Below are positions 25,401-35,600 of a stretch of DNA of 64,000 nt, in pieces. The stretch lies in NCBI RefSeq assembly GCF_042466665.1, contig NZ_CP162102.1, forward strand, positions 8,432,001 to 8,496,000, written 5' to 3'. How positions within the stretch are numbered: position 1 is the first letter of the stretch; each line of letters opens with the position of its first letter. The stretch is from Peterkaempfera podocarpi. Its GTDB lineage: Bacteria; Actinomycetota; Actinomycetes; Streptomycetales; Streptomycetaceae. A program made the translations under genes and the position numbers. The notes below the pieces were generated by a model that ran no database searches, was not told where the DNA came from, and was given only the letters and a program-made list of their open reading frames with translations.

Positions 25401-25846
25401 TTCTGCACGACCCGCTGGGGACCGGCCCCGAGTCGGCGCTGCTGGCCGCGTCCGTCCTGGCCGCGCTGCTCGCCGCAGTCGGCTTCGGCGCGGAGGCCTC
25501 CGGCGCGGTACGCCGGCGCGCCGGCGAGGCGGCCGTGCTGCGCGCGCTCGGCGCGCCCCGGCGCCTGGTGGCCCGCAGCACCGCGGCCGTGCTGGCGCTG
25601 CCGGTGCTGCTCGGCGTGGCCACCGGCGCGCTGCTGGGCGAGGCACTGACGCGGCTCGTCGTCCCACTGCTGGTGCTGACCCCGCAGGCGACCCCGCCTG
25701 TACCCGCCGTCCAGGTGCTGCTGCCCGCCGCACCGCTGGCGCTGCTGCTCGTGGGGGTCGGCGGCGTGCCGCTCCTGGTGGCGGCGCTGTCCGGGCGCCG
25801 AGGTGGCGACCCGGCCCGCAGCCTGCGTCGATCGGAGGAGTCATGA
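22479..25846 (+). pseudogene. FtsX-like ABC permease, interrupted by a frameshift
   Basis: This is a large (~1120 residue) permease of the duplicated FtsX/MacB type found in Streptomyces exporters. The first frame (22479-24524) opens with a transmembrane segment (LPAAAALLTVLLAGTVLGAL) and carries a typical FtsX domain around LLRARGAAPGRIAALAVVET. It then hits a stop at 24522. The same protein clearly continues one frame back from about 24510 (LTLDVSATLTPGSS, 24524 onwards) to 25846, where a second FtsX domain reads AAVLRALGAPRRLVARSTAA. The shift lies in a GC run at about 24495-24515 and equals loss of one base, through mutation, sequencing error or less likely recoding. An alternative start is 22524. 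Coupling by ATGA to the next gene suggests the locus was functional. Confidence 0.8.
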
Positions 25847-28566
25847 CCGCCGCCCGCCGCCGGGCCCTCGCGCCGTGGACCCGCACCCAGCTGCGCACAG
25901 CGTCCGGCGCCGCCGCCGCGCTGTGCCTGCTGGTTCTGGCGACGGCCTTCCTCGCGGCGGCCCTGCCGTCCGCCTCCGCCCGTGCCGACGACACCGCCCT
26001 GCGCCGCCGGATCGCCGCCACCGACCTGCAGGGGCGCAGCATCACGGGCACCACGGACCCCGGTTTCTTCGGCGCCGGGGGCGCCATGACGGCGGCGAAG
26101 GTCCAGAACGCGCTGGAGGCGCTTGTCCGTCCCCCGCTGGTGGTGGACAAGGCCACCAGCAGCTACGGCGACCGCGGCCTGGAGACCGTCAGCCTGACCG
26201 GGAGGAACATGCCGCGACCCGATGGGCTGGCGCCGGTCGTCGCCCTGGCCTGGCAACCGGGCCAGGCCGCGCACGTGCATCTGGTCGAGGGCAGGCTGCC
26301 GCACGACCCCGTTCCCCCGCGAGGACCCGACGAACAGGTCACCCGGCTGGTGCTGGAGACCGCGGTGAGCGAGCAGACCGCGCGGATCCTCGGCGTGCAC
26401 GCCGGTGCCCGGCTGAGCACCGGAACGGTGGTCACGCTGGAGGTCGTCGGTGTGTACCGGCCGCTGGATCCGTCTCTGCCCTACTGGGTCGCCGACCAGC
26501 GGCTGCTGCGCCCCGAGCTGGACTACACCACGTCGCAGGCGCGGTACTGGAACGTCGAGGGCCTGGTCGCCCCTGGCGCGACCGACTGGTTCACCTACTA
26601 TTTCGGCGGCAGCCTGGCGTACTGGTGGCTGCCCCTGGTGCCGGGGAGCCTGCACGCCGACGAGGTCGGCGCCGCCCGGGGCAGGCTGGCCGGCCTGCTG
26701 TCCGGCCCCGAGGCTCTCGCCGCGCTGGGCATGGCAGATTTCGGGGACGACGGCATCACGCTGACCAGCGGGTTGCCCCGCGTTCTGGACGAGTTCAACC
26801 GGCGGGAGAGCGCCCTCCACACGATGCTCGCCGTCGGTGCGGCCGGTGCGGCCGGCGCCGCCGCGGCTGTGCTGCTGATGGCCGCCGGGCTCGCAGCGGA
26901 GCGCCGGGCGCGCGAGGTCGCGCTGCTGCGGGCCCGCGGGGGCGGGATGGCGGGGCTCGGGCTGCGGTTGCTGGCCGAGACCGCCGCCGCGACCACGCCC
27001 GGCGCGGCAGCCGGCACGGCGCTGGCCCTGGTGCTGCTGCCCACGCGGCACGTGGGTACGCCGGTGCTCGCCGGCGTGGCCGTATGGGCACTGGCCACCA
27101 TCGGCGTCCCGGTCCGCATCCTGGCGCGGCACCGGGTGCTGCGGGCGATCGGCCGCGGCGACGATGTGCTGACGGCGCGTCCGACGCGGCGGCGCACGGT
27201 GGCGGAGCTCGCGGTGGCTCTCGCGGCGGTCGCCGCCGTCGCCTCGGTGCGCCGCCGCGGCACGGCGTCCGGCGCGGACCTCTTGCTGACCTGTGCACCG
27301 GTGCTGCTCGGACTGGTCGGCGCGATCGTGGTGGCGCGGCTGTACCCCGGGCCGCTGCGGGCGGTCGGACGTCTGTGGTCCCGTCGCCGCTCCGTATCCG
27401 GTTTCCTTGGCCTGGCCCGCGCCGGACGGGCCCCCGCCGGCTCCGCACTGCTGCACACCCTCGCCCTGCTGCTGGCTCTCACCGCGGCCGTCTTCGGCAC
27501 CGAGATGCTCGCCGGTATCACGCAGACCTGGGACCACACGGCGGCGGTGCAGGTCGGCGCCGACGCCCGGGTCGAGGGCAGCTCGGCGCTGCCGCCCGCC
27601 CTGGTCACCGCGGTGAGCCGCAGCCCCGGCGTGCGCTCGGTCGTCCCGGTCGACCACCCCGGCGGCGGCTCGCTCGGCAACGGCACCCACTACCAGCTCT
27701 ACGCCGTCGACCCGCAGGCCTACTCCGCCCTGGCCCGGAAGCTGGGGACGGCGCAGCCTCTGCCCACAACGCTGTTGGACGGCGGCGGCAGCGGCCCGCT
27801 GCCCGCGCTGGCCTCACCCGCACTGGCACGCCGCATCGGCACGCAGCTCGTCCACCGCAACGACATCGTCGGCACGTACCAGCTCAAGGTGGTCGGCACG
27901 GTGGGCGGCACGCTGTTCACCCCGGACGGCAACATACTGGTCGTGTCCGCCCCGGCGCTGGCCCGGACCACCGGGCTGCACCGGCTCGCCCCGGAGCTGC
28001 TGCTCATCGACGGCCCGGTCGACGGGCCGGCCCTGCACGCGACGGTGGCGCGCGCCCACACGACGGCGTCGGTCGAGGTCCGCTCGGAGGTGGTGTCCGC
28101 CCTGGACCGGCAGCCCGAGCAGGCCTCGGCGACCACCCTCTACCTGGCCATGGTGGCGGCGGCCGCGCTGTTCGCCGCACTCGCGGTGCTGCTGGCACTG
28201 CTGCACGCCGCACCGGGTCGGGCGGCGCTGCTGGCGCGGCTGCGCACCATGGGGCTGACGCCCAGTCAGGGCTACCGGCTGATCCTGGTGGAGGCGCTGC
28301 CGCAGGTGCTGGCCGGTGTGGTCGCAGGCATCGCGGTGGGGCTGGCGGCAGTGCCGCTGTTCGGCCCGTCCGTGGACCTGGCCGCGCTGGCCGGCACGGC
28401 GGACGCGCCGGGCGCCGGCCCTCCGGCGCTGCGGCCGGCGCTGCTGCCACTGGCCGGGCCGGGCTTGGCAGTGCTGCTGCTCGCGGTGGCCGTGGTCGCC
28501 GTGGAGGCCGCGGTGGTGGGACGACGACAGCTGACGACCGAACTGAGAGCGGGGGACCAGAGATGA
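25843..28566 (+). CDS. FtsX-like ABC transporter permease
   Basis: This is a 907-residue permease of the same class, intact, with ATGA overlaps at both ends. It has an N-terminal span (AALCLLVLATAFLAAALPSA), a large extracellular region and an FtsX domain (VALLRARGGGMAGLGLRLLA). After a second extracellular region comes the C-terminal FtsX domain (ALLARLRTMGLTPSQGYRLI, then LAGVVAGIAVGLAAVPLFGP). Such permeases pump peptides, lipids or drugs, or work in cell-envelope signalling, rather than importing nutrients. It likely forms a heterodimer with the preceding permease. Confidence 0.88.
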   Translation: MTAARRRALAPWTRTQLRTASGAAAALCLLVLATAFLAAALPSASARADDTALRRRIAATDLQGRSITGTTDPGFFGAGGAMTAAKVQNALEALVRPPLVVDKATSSYGDRGLETVSLTGRNMPRPDGLAPVVALAWQPGQAAHVHLVEGRLPHDPVPPRGPDEQVTRLVLETAVSEQTARILGVHAGARLSTGTVVTLEVVGVYRPLDPSLPYWVADQRLLRPELDYTTSQARYWNVEGLVAPGATDWFTYYFGGSLAYWWLPLVPGSLHADEVGAARGRLAGLLSGPEALAALGMADFGDDGITLTSGLPRVLDEFNRRESALHTMLAVGAAGAAGAAAAVLLMAAGLAAERRAREVALLRARGGGMAGLGLRLLAETAAATTPGAAAGTALALVLLPTRHVGTPVLAGVAVWALATIGVPVRILARHRVLRAIGRGDDVLTARPTRRRTVAELAVALAAVAAVASVRRRGTASGADLLLTCAPVLLGLVGAIVVARLYPGPLRAVGRLWSRRRSVSGFLGLARAGRAPAGSALLHTLALLLALTAAVFGTEMLAGITQTWDHTAAVQVGADARVEGSSALPPALVTAVSRSPGVRSVVPVDHPGGGSLGNGTHYQLYAVDPQAYSALARKLGTAQPLPTTLLDGGGSGPLPALASPALARRIGTQLVHRNDIVGTYQLKVVGTVGGTLFTPDGNILVVSAPALARTTGLHRLAPELLLIDGPVDGPALHATVARAHTTASVEVRSEVVSALDRQPEQASATTLYLAMVAAAALFAALAVLLALLHAAPGRAALLARLRTMGLTPSQGYRLILVEALPQVLAGVVAGIAVGLAAVPLFGPSVDLAALAGTADAPGAGPPALRPALLPLAGPGLAVLLLAVAVVAVEAAVVGRRQLTTELRAGDQR

Positions 28567-29657
28567 GCACGAGCGGCGGCCTGCACCCGGCAGACCGGGA
28601 GCACCGCGAGGCCGGACCGAGCCTCGACGAGCTGCGCGCTCGCGTGGCCGCGGAGCGCGAACGGCCCGGCTACGGCCATGACGCGCTCATCACCTGTGAC
28701 CGGCTGGTGCGGATCTTCTCCACGGACGGCGTGGAGGTGCAGGCGCTGCAGGGCGTGGACCTGACTGTGGCACCCGGAGAGCTGATGGCCCTGGTGGGAG
28801 CATCCGGCAGCGGCAAGTCGACGCTGCTGCGGATCCTGGCGGGCCTGGACGTACCGACGGCCGGCCGGTCGGTGGTGGCGGGCTGCGACCTGCTGACGAT
28901 GGGCGCGGCCGAGCGGCTGCGCTACCGGCGGGAGGTGGTCGGCTTCGTATGGCAGCAGACCGCGCACAACCTGCTTCCCTATCTGACAGGCATTCAGAAT
29001 GTCGCGATGCCCATGCAGTTGAGCGGTGGTCCGGCCGGTTCCAGGTGGGGCCGGCGTCGACGGTTGCGTGCCGGACGCGCGGCGGACCTGCTGGAGCTGC
29101 TGCAGGTGGGTCACTGCCGGGACCGTCGTCCGGAGCAGATGTCCGGCGGCGAGCAGCAGCGCGTCGCGATCGCGGTGGCGCTGGCGAACAACCCGGGTGT
29201 GGTGCTCGCGGACGAACCGACCGGTGAGTTGGACGCGGAGACCGGCGCGATGATCTTCGATGCGTTCCGCACGGTCAACCGGGAGCTCGGCTCAACCGTG
29301 GTGATCGTGACGCATGACCCGGCGGTGGCGGGGGAGGTGCGCCGCTCAGTGGCGTTCCGGGACGGCCGGGCCAGCTCGGAGGTGCTGCGCCGGTTCGCCA
29401 CCGACGAGCACGGCGAGGAGTCCGTCGAGGAGCGCGAGTACGCGGTTCTGGACCGGGCCGGCCGGCTGCAGCTGCCGCGCCAGTTCCTGGAGGCACTGGG
29501 CATGGAGCACCGGGTCGAGGTCTCACTGGAGCCCGACCACGTCGGGGTGTGGCCCGAACACGGCACCGCTCCTGCCGCGGGGCGGCGGGAGGACGGCGTG
29601 GGGGAGGACGGCACAGGGGAGGGCGGCGCCGGGGAGGACGTGGGGCGGAGCGCGTGA
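28563..29657 (+). CDS. ABC transporter ATPase of the FtsX-type exporter
   Basis: This is a 364-residue MacB/LolD-type ATPase. Walker A is GASGSGKS (about 79-86), the signature MSGGEQQR (193-200), and Walker B VVLADEPTGELD (213-224), followed by the H loop VIVTHDPAVAG. There is a ~50-residue leader before the domain. The ~75-residue C-terminal extension includes YAVLDRAGRLQLPRQFLEAL, resembling a small regulatory or DNA-binding-like segment, and an acidic Gly/Glu-rich tail. It is coupled by ATGA to the second permease, completing the exporter. Confidence 0.92.
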   Translation: MSTSGGLHPADREHREAGPSLDELRARVAAERERPGYGHDALITCDRLVRIFSTDGVEVQALQGVDLTVAPGELMALVGASGSGKSTLLRILAGLDVPTAGRSVVAGCDLLTMGAAERLRYRREVVGFVWQQTAHNLLPYLTGIQNVAMPMQLSGGPAGSRWGRRRRLRAGRAADLLELLQVGHCRDRRPEQMSGGEQQRVAIAVALANNPGVVLADEPTGELDAETGAMIFDAFRTVNRELGSTVVIVTHDPAVAGEVRRSVAFRDGRASSEVLRRFATDEHGEESVEEREYAVLDRAGRLQLPRQFLEALGMEHRVEVSLEPDHVGVWPEHGTAPAAGRREDGVGEDGTGEGGAGEDVGRSA

Positions 29658-29889
29658 GCTCGCGTCTCCAGGCGCGGCGTTCGCGCAGCCGGTTGCGGAG
29701 GGCGCCGAGCCGCGGGGGCCGGGTGCGGGCCTGGGCGGCGGTGGCCGTGCGCAGCCGGATCGCGGCCAGCAGCAGCGCACCGGCCGGGGCGGACCGGCCG
29801 CCGCCCCGGGACCAGCCGGGGGTCTCGCGCAGTGCAACTGCTTCAGGTGGTGAGGGACATCGACGCGAGACGGGATCCGACGCGTGTCG
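29654..29889 (+). other. Region after the exporter operon, possible truncated ORF
   Basis: A GTG at 29654 overlaps the ATPase stop (GTGA) and opens a frame beginning VSSRLQARRSRSRLRRAPSR. It is strongly basic, runs only to 29935 and overlaps the opposite MarR gene. It could be the remnant of a third permease or the rest of the operon. No motif supports a function. Confidence 0.3.
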
Positions 29890-30384
29890 TCAGATCGTCT
29901 CGCCGAGATCCTCGTGGAGTCGTGCCAGGTCCTGAGTGCTCGGCCGCCGGTTCTTGGTGAGCCGGGTCAAGTGTGCTTCGAGGGCGTCGAGCTGCTCGGC
30001 TCCGATCTGCGCCGCCCAGCGGTCGCGCACCTCGGTGAAGAGCGCCGCGCCGAGGGTCATCATGTCGTGGCCGCAGGCTGTGACGCGCAGTCGTTTAAGG
30101 CGTGCGTCGCTCGGGTCGGCCTCGCGTTCGACGTATCCGAGCCGCTCGAGGGCGGCGATCGTCTTGGCGGCTGCCTGCTTGGACACCGACAGGCTGCGGC
30201 CGAGTTCCGCGGCTGTGTCTGCTCCCTCGTCGATGGCGCGCAGGGCGGGCTCGTGGCCTGCGCGCACGCCTTCGTGTCCGCGGCTCGCCAGCTCGCCGTG
30301 CACCTCGTCCACCATCGACTGGAAGCCGCCGAGCAGCAGCAGCGCAAGCTCAGCGCCTGGTGACCGTGCCATACGACGCATCAT
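29890..30384 (-). CDS. MarR-family transcriptional repressor
   Basis: This is a 164-residue winged-helix regulator. The DNA-binding part reads ADTAAELGRSLSVSKQAAAK with the wing ERLGYVEREADPSDARLKRL. Start candidates are the paired ATGs at 30384/30381 or ATG 30372; the outermost is listed. It is divergent from an alpha/beta hydrolase gene, and two clear palindromes lie between them, so it almost certainly represses both itself and the hydrolase. Its ligand is probably the hydrolase's substrate or a related compound. Confidence 0.9.
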   Translation of the reverse strand: MMRRMARSPGAELALLLLGGFQSMVDEVHGELASRGHEGVRAGHEPALRAIDEGADTAAELGRSLSVSKQAAAKTIAALERLGYVEREADPSDARLKRLRVTACGHDMMTLGAALFTEVRDRWAAQIGAEQLDALEAHLTRLTKNRRPSTQDLARLHEDLGETI

Positions 30385-30401
30385 ACGAGAGCCCCGCCGG
30401 G

Positions 30402-30449
30402 GTCGACAACCTGGCTGTCGACCTATAGGTTGACAACCAGGTTGTCGAC
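30402..30449. promoter_or_regulatory. Paired MarR operators in the divergent promoter
   Basis: The 13-mers GTCGACAACCTGG (30402-30414) and CCAGGTTGTCGAC (30437-30449) are perfect reverse complements. Two local palindromes lie within: GTCGACA-N7-TGTCGAC (30402-30422) and GACAACC-A-GGTTGTC (30432-30446). Between them is CCTATAGG (30422-30429), a candidate -10 element. This layout is classic for a MarR autorepressor that also controls the divergent gene. Confidence 0.75.
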
Positions 30450-30465
30450 CAGATGGAGGGCAACA

Positions 30466-31350
30466 ATGAACCCCACGACCCGCGGCGCCACCATTCCGGG
30501 CGCCCAGCACCACCGCATCAGCCTCAACGGCACGCAACTGCACTACGTCTCAGCCGGAACGTCCGGATCCCCCGTCATGCTGGTCCACGGCTTTCCGGAA
30601 ACCTGGTGGGTCTTCCACAAACTGATCCCCTTGCTCAGCCGGCACCACCGGGTGTTCGCCCCGGACCTGCGCGGCTTCGGCGACTCCGCCACCGCCGCGA
30701 CGGACCACGACAGTGCGACCGCGGCCCAGGACCTGAGCGAGCTGATCGCCCGGCTCGACCTCGGCCCCGTCCACCTCACCGGCCAGGACATCAGCGGCCC
30801 CACCACGTTCCGCGTCACCGCCACACACCCGGACCTTGTGCGAAGCTACGCCGCGATCGAGACCGGGCTGCCCGGGTTCGGCGTCGAAAGGCTCGCGGAC
30901 GTCACTCACGGCGGTGCCTGGCACATCGGTGTTCTCGTCGCCCCCGGCATCCCGGAGATGCTGCTCACCGGGCGGGAGCGCGTATTCCTCGCCGACTACG
31001 CCCTGCCCTCCCTCTGCGCGACCCCTGATGCGTTCACCGACCAGGACATCGACGAGCTCACCCGCTCCTACGCGCGACCCGACGCGTTCAACGGCGCCGC
31101 CGGGCTCTACCGATCGATGCTCAGGGAAGGCGAGGAGATCCGGAAACTGGCGTCCCAGCACCTCGCCACGCCCGTGCTCGCCGTCGGAGGCAGGTCAGGA
31201 GACTTCACGCCGGCGACACTGCGCCAGGTCACCAAGGACGTGAGCTCCGTCTCGCTCGACGGCATCGGCCACTACGCGGCGATGGAAGCACCCGGGCGGC
31301 TCGCGGAGGCCCTCCTCTCCTTCTACCGGACAATCGACAGCGCGGAATGA
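30466..31350 (+). CDS. Alpha/beta hydrolase, epoxide hydrolase or haloalkane dehalogenase-like
   Basis: This is a 294-residue cytoplasmic hydrolase. ATG 30466 is chosen for the GGAGGG site upstream. Motifs are the oxyanion HGFPETW, DLRGFGDS, and a nucleophile elbow G-Q-D-I-S-G in which Asp replaces Ser, the hallmark of epoxide hydrolases and dehalogenases. A C-terminal catalytic His lies in GIGHYAAMEAP. It therefore forms an ester intermediate on Asp and opens an epoxide or carbon-halogen bond. It is regulated by the divergent MarR protein, suggesting inducible detoxification of a small organic molecule. Confidence 0.87.
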   Translation: MNPTTRGATIPGAQHHRISLNGTQLHYVSAGTSGSPVMLVHGFPETWWVFHKLIPLLSRHHRVFAPDLRGFGDSATAATDHDSATAAQDLSELIARLDLGPVHLTGQDISGPTTFRVTATHPDLVRSYAAIETGLPGFGVERLADVTHGGAWHIGVLVAPGIPEMLLTGRERVFLADYALPSLCATPDAFTDQDIDELTRSYARPDAFNGAAGLYRSMLREGEEIRKLASQHLATPVLAVGGRSGDFTPATLRQVTKDVSSVSLDGIGHYAAMEAPGRLAEALLSFYRTIDSAE

Positions 31351-31575
31351 CACACAGGCCCGGACTGAGCGCAGAACAGGCGCGCCTTCCGACGCGGGGT
31401 GGCCTCCACCGTACGAGCAACGCGGTCACACGGTGAAGGTCAGGCGGGCGGCCCCGATGCGAAGGTGAGCGGAACCGGCGTCCGTAGCAGCCGCGCGCAC
31501 GGACGCGTCATGACGCACCGCCTGCCGAGTGGAGCAGGCACGACGAGCGACTCGCGCGCTCGACCCGACCCGGCG

Positions 31576-32523
31576 TCACAGCCAGCCGCTGCGGGCGGCG
31601 ATCGCTCCGGCCTGGAAGCGGTTGGCGGCCCCCAACGACTCCAGCAGGCGGCTCATCCGGCGCCGCATGGTACGTACCGACCAGCCGAGCTGTCGGGCTA
31701 TCGCCTCGTCCTTGAGGCCGCTGACCAGGAGCATCAGGAGCTGACGGTCCTCCTCGCCGAGCGGGTCCGCGGTGGGTGCGCCGAGCGGGGTGGCCTGCCG
31801 CCAGCACATCTCCCAGTAGTCGATGAGCGAGTCCAGCAGCGCGGAGGGGCGGATGACCGCGGCGCGTACGTCGGTGAGGTCCAGCGACAGCGGCATCAGA
31901 GCGAGCCGGCGGTCGGCTATGGCGAGTTTGACCCTCAGCCCTGGCAGCACCCGTGCCTGTTCGCCGTGGTGGACGAGGTCTCGGATGTCCCTGAGGACGC
32001 CCGGCCACTCCAGGGCCTCCGGGGCGTAGACCGAGCGGTACACCACGCCGCGGGCCAGGGCGGTCGCCTCCACCGGATTCGAGGTGGTCAGCGCATACGG
32101 CGGCCGGTCCAGGGTGATGACCTCCTTGCGCGCCTCCTGTTGCAGTCGTACGAACCAACGGCCCAGCTCCTCGCTGCCGGTGGCGAGCTCGACCTCCTCG
32201 GTGGCGGCGTTCCGGGCCCCGGCGAAGAGCTCGGACAGCTCCGTTGCCGCCGACCGGACCCGGTCCAGGTCCAGGGTCCGTCCCCTGATCAGAGCCTCCA
32301 GCGCCGCCTGCGGCTCGATGGCCGTGTAGCGGCGGCGGGCTCCGGCGAGCCGGCTCACCAGCCCTTGCTCGCACAGCCGGTCCAGAGCCCGGACGATCCG
32401 CTCGGCGGAGCAGTCGAGGTCGGCTTCGAGTTCGCTGGGGCGCGCCGTGTGCCTTGCAAGGACCGCACGGTAGACGCTCTCGTCGAACGGAGCGACACCC
32501 ACGGCTGAGAGCTGCTTGATCAT
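31576..32523 (-). CDS. TrmB/LuxR-type two-headed transcriptional regulator
   Basis: This is a 315-residue regulator starting at ATG 32523 (MIKQLSAVGVAPFDESVYRA). The N-terminal part is a TrmB-like winged helix (ARPSELEADLDCSAERIVRA then LVSRLAGARRRYTA). The middle is a ligand-sensing-like domain. The C-terminus is a LuxR-type HTH with LLVSGLKDEAIARQLGWSVR and TMRRRMSRLLESLGAANRFQ. This architecture is frequent in Streptomyces next to secreted proteases. It is divergent from the large subtilase gene 90 bases away, which is its most likely target. Confidence 0.87.
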   Translation of the reverse strand: MIKQLSAVGVAPFDESVYRAVLARHTARPSELEADLDCSAERIVRALDRLCEQGLVSRLAGARRRYTAIEPQAALEALIRGRTLDLDRVRSAATELSELFAGARNAATEEVELATGSEELGRWFVRLQQEARKEVITLDRPPYALTTSNPVEATALARGVVYRSVYAPEALEWPGVLRDIRDLVHHGEQARVLPGLRVKLAIADRRLALMPLSLDLTDVRAAVIRPSALLDSLIDYWEMCWRQATPLGAPTADPLGEEDRQLLMLLVSGLKDEAIARQLGWSVRTMRRRMSRLLESLGAANRFQAGAIAARSGWL

Positions 32524-32612
32524 GCAACTACCTTGGCCCACGGGTGCCACTGACAGCAATGGGCCACGGCGAATCGTTGCATCCGCAAACAGCTCCCCGT
32601 AAGACCTTCCCC

Positions 32613-35600
32613 ATGGCGATATCGATACGAAGATCACTCAATGTCGGGCTGGCAGCCGTCGTGGTGGGAGGCCTCCTCTCGTGGGTTCCGCCCGCAGCCG
32701 GCTCGGGGGCCCCCGGTCCCGAACGGCGGGTGATCGTCGAACTCTCCGGAGCCGCCGCGATCACCGCCGCGCCCGCCGGCACGGCACCGTCAGCCCGAGC
32801 CGCCGAAGTCACCACCGCACGCCGCTCGGTGGCATCCCGGCAGCAGGACTTCCTCGGCAAGGCCGCACGGGCCGGCCTGCACCCCGCCGCGGTCCGCACA
32901 TTCAACCTCCTGGTCAACGCCGTGGCGATGACCGTCTCCGCCGACGAAATCCCAGGACTGTCCGCGATGCCGGGCGTCACGGCCGTCGTCCCGGACATCC
33001 CGGTGCGGGCCCAGACCGACGTCAGCGTTCCGCTCATCGGCGCGCCCCAGGTGTGGAAGCGCCAGGACCCGTCGGGCAAGGCCGTGCGAGGGGCAGGGGT
33101 GACGGTCGCCGTCATCGATTCGGGCGTGGACTACACCCACCCCGACCTCGGCGGCGGATTCGGCCCCGGGCACAAGGTCGTCGCCGGGTACGACTTCGTC
33201 AACAACGACGCCGACCCGATGGACGACAACGGCCACGGCACCCACGTCGCCGGGATCATCGCGGGCAAGGCCGCGGAGCAGGGCGGGATCACCGGCGTTG
33301 CCCCGGACGCCACCATCGTCGCCTACAAGGTGATGGACGACCAGGGCAGCGGCTACGAGTCCGACATCATCGCGGGTGTCGAGGCGGCAAGCGACCCCGC
33401 GAACCCGCATCGCGCCGACGTCATCAACATGAGTCTGGGCGGCTCCGGCGACGGCACCGACCCGCTGGGTCTGGCCGCGACCGCCGCCACCCGGGCAGGC
33501 GTCGTGGTGGTGGCAGCCGCCGGGAACTACGGCCCCGGTCCGGACACGGTCACCACCCCCGCGTCCGCCGACGGGGTCATCGCCGTCGGGGCGTCCACGA
33601 GCAACCTCGTGCTGCCCACGGCCTATCTGGCCGGCCCCCACCCCCAACTCCTCCAGACCAACCGTGAAACCATGTCGGCGAACCCGCCGACCAAGCCGTT
33701 CACGGCCCAGGTCGTGGACGCCGGCTCGGGCAGCGCCGAGGACTGGTCCCGGGTGGGCGACGTCCACGGCAAGATCGTGCTGGTCCAGGCGACCCCGGAC
33801 CTGGAGCTGGCCCGCGAGGCGGAGCAGCGCGGGGCCCTCGCCCTGCTGATCGGCCCCCTGTACAGCGGCGGAGGAGACCCGCAACGCACCGCGGCCGGCG
33901 ACGGGACCGTCGCCGTCACCGCCGGCGCCCCCGGCATCGCCGCCTCCGGCGATTCCCAGCGCATGGACAAGCTGGTCGTCCTCAGCATGGACATGGGCCA
34001 GTACCAGGAACTGAGCACTCGCCTGGCAGCCAAGCCCGTCTCCGTCACCGTCCGCGGCACCGACGCCACGGACCAGATCGCCTCCTTCTCCTCCCGCGGC
34101 CCCTCGCCGCGCTACGAGTTGAAGCCTGACCTGGTGGCGCCGGGCGTGGAGATCCGCTCCACCGTGCCGAAGAGCCTGTACGCACCCGGTGAGTTCCGGA
34201 TGTCCGGAACCTCGATGGCCGCCCCGCACGTCGCGGGCGCCGCCGCCCTGCTCCGCCAACTGCACCCGGGACAGTCGCCGGACACGGTGAAGTCGGCCCT
34301 GGTCGGCACGGCCAAACCGCTGGACGGCTCGGAACCCACCACCCAGGGCGCCGGTCGCCTCGACGTGGCCGCGGCAGCGAACGCCGTCGTCACCGCCACG
34401 CCCGCCAGCCTCTCCTTCGGGCTCGCCGACCTCTCCCGGCCGACGATCGGCGGCACCAGGACGGTGACACTGCGCAACTCCGGGACGCGGCGACTGACCG
34501 CGACCCTGAGGACGAGCGGCGCCGCCGAGGTCAGCCCGCAGCACATCGACATCGCTGCGGGGGGTACCGCCACGGCCGCCGTCACGATCCGGACGGCGCG
34601 GCCCACCGCCGACACCGAAGTCACCGGACGTCTCACCGTCACCGCCGGCAGCGGACCGGCGATCACCGTTCCCTACCTGCTGGTCGCACAGCATCTGATC
34701 GCGCAGGCCTCGCCCGATCCCAGCGACGGCCACTCCACGGTGTTCGTCTACAGCCCGACCGCCCTCAGCGGCCCGCCCACCGTCACCGTGACCCCGCCGC
34801 ACGGCAACGCCACCACGGTCACCACCGTCCTCGACCACGGCACCTGGTACCGGGCCGCGGTGACCGGGCGGAGCGCCGGGGCGTACAAGGTGACGGTCGC
34901 CGGAACGGCCGCCACCGGTCAGCGGCTTGTCGGCTCCGACGCCTTCGAGGTCACCCCCGAGGACAGCAGGGGCAGCCAGTGGGAGCCCGTGGGCCCCAAC
35001 ACCGACGGCGGCCAGCTCACCACCGTCCCCCGTGCGCCGCGTCAGGCCGTACTGACCGAGTACCGCAAGGCCGGCCCCTGGCTCACCACCGACAGCGGCG
35101 CGACCTGGACCCAGCTCAACCGGCTCCCGATGGCCAGGGGCAACGGCACGGTCGTCGTCGACACCAATGACTCGAGCCGCTGGTGGTACGCCGTCAACGG
35201 CGACGGCGACGCATCGACAGCGCAGCTGATGCAGGGCACCATCCTGCGGACCCGGGACCGGGGCCGCACATGGCAGACCCTCGACGTCCCCGACACCCAT
35301 ATCGCCGCACTGGTCACCGACGAGCAGACCCACACCCTGATCGCCGTGACCGACGCCGGACTCCTCGTCAGCACCGACACGGGCGACACGTGGACCGCAT
35401 ACCCCGTCGGAGTGTCCGGCGACGTCACGGGGGCGGCGGTCTCCGGCGACGACCTCTACCTCTCGACCCCGGCGGGCATCTGGGTACGCTCCGGCGTGCT
35501 CTCGGGCAACCTCACGGACTCCCGGCAGGTCTACGACTCGCCCGACTTCACCACCCAGCGGCTGGCCGCGGACGGCTCCGTCGTCGTCGCCTATGACGCA

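Noticed and set aside
24166..25842. Upstream extension of the second permease frame by 559 codons
   Set aside because: The extension lies inside the first permease gene in the wrong frame; the true start is ATG 25843 in an ATGA overlap.
25204..27690. An 828-codon minus-strand open frame across the FtsX-like permeases
   Set aside because: Shadow of the coupled plus-strand permease genes; low-complexity Arg/Gly/Gln product and no ribosome site.
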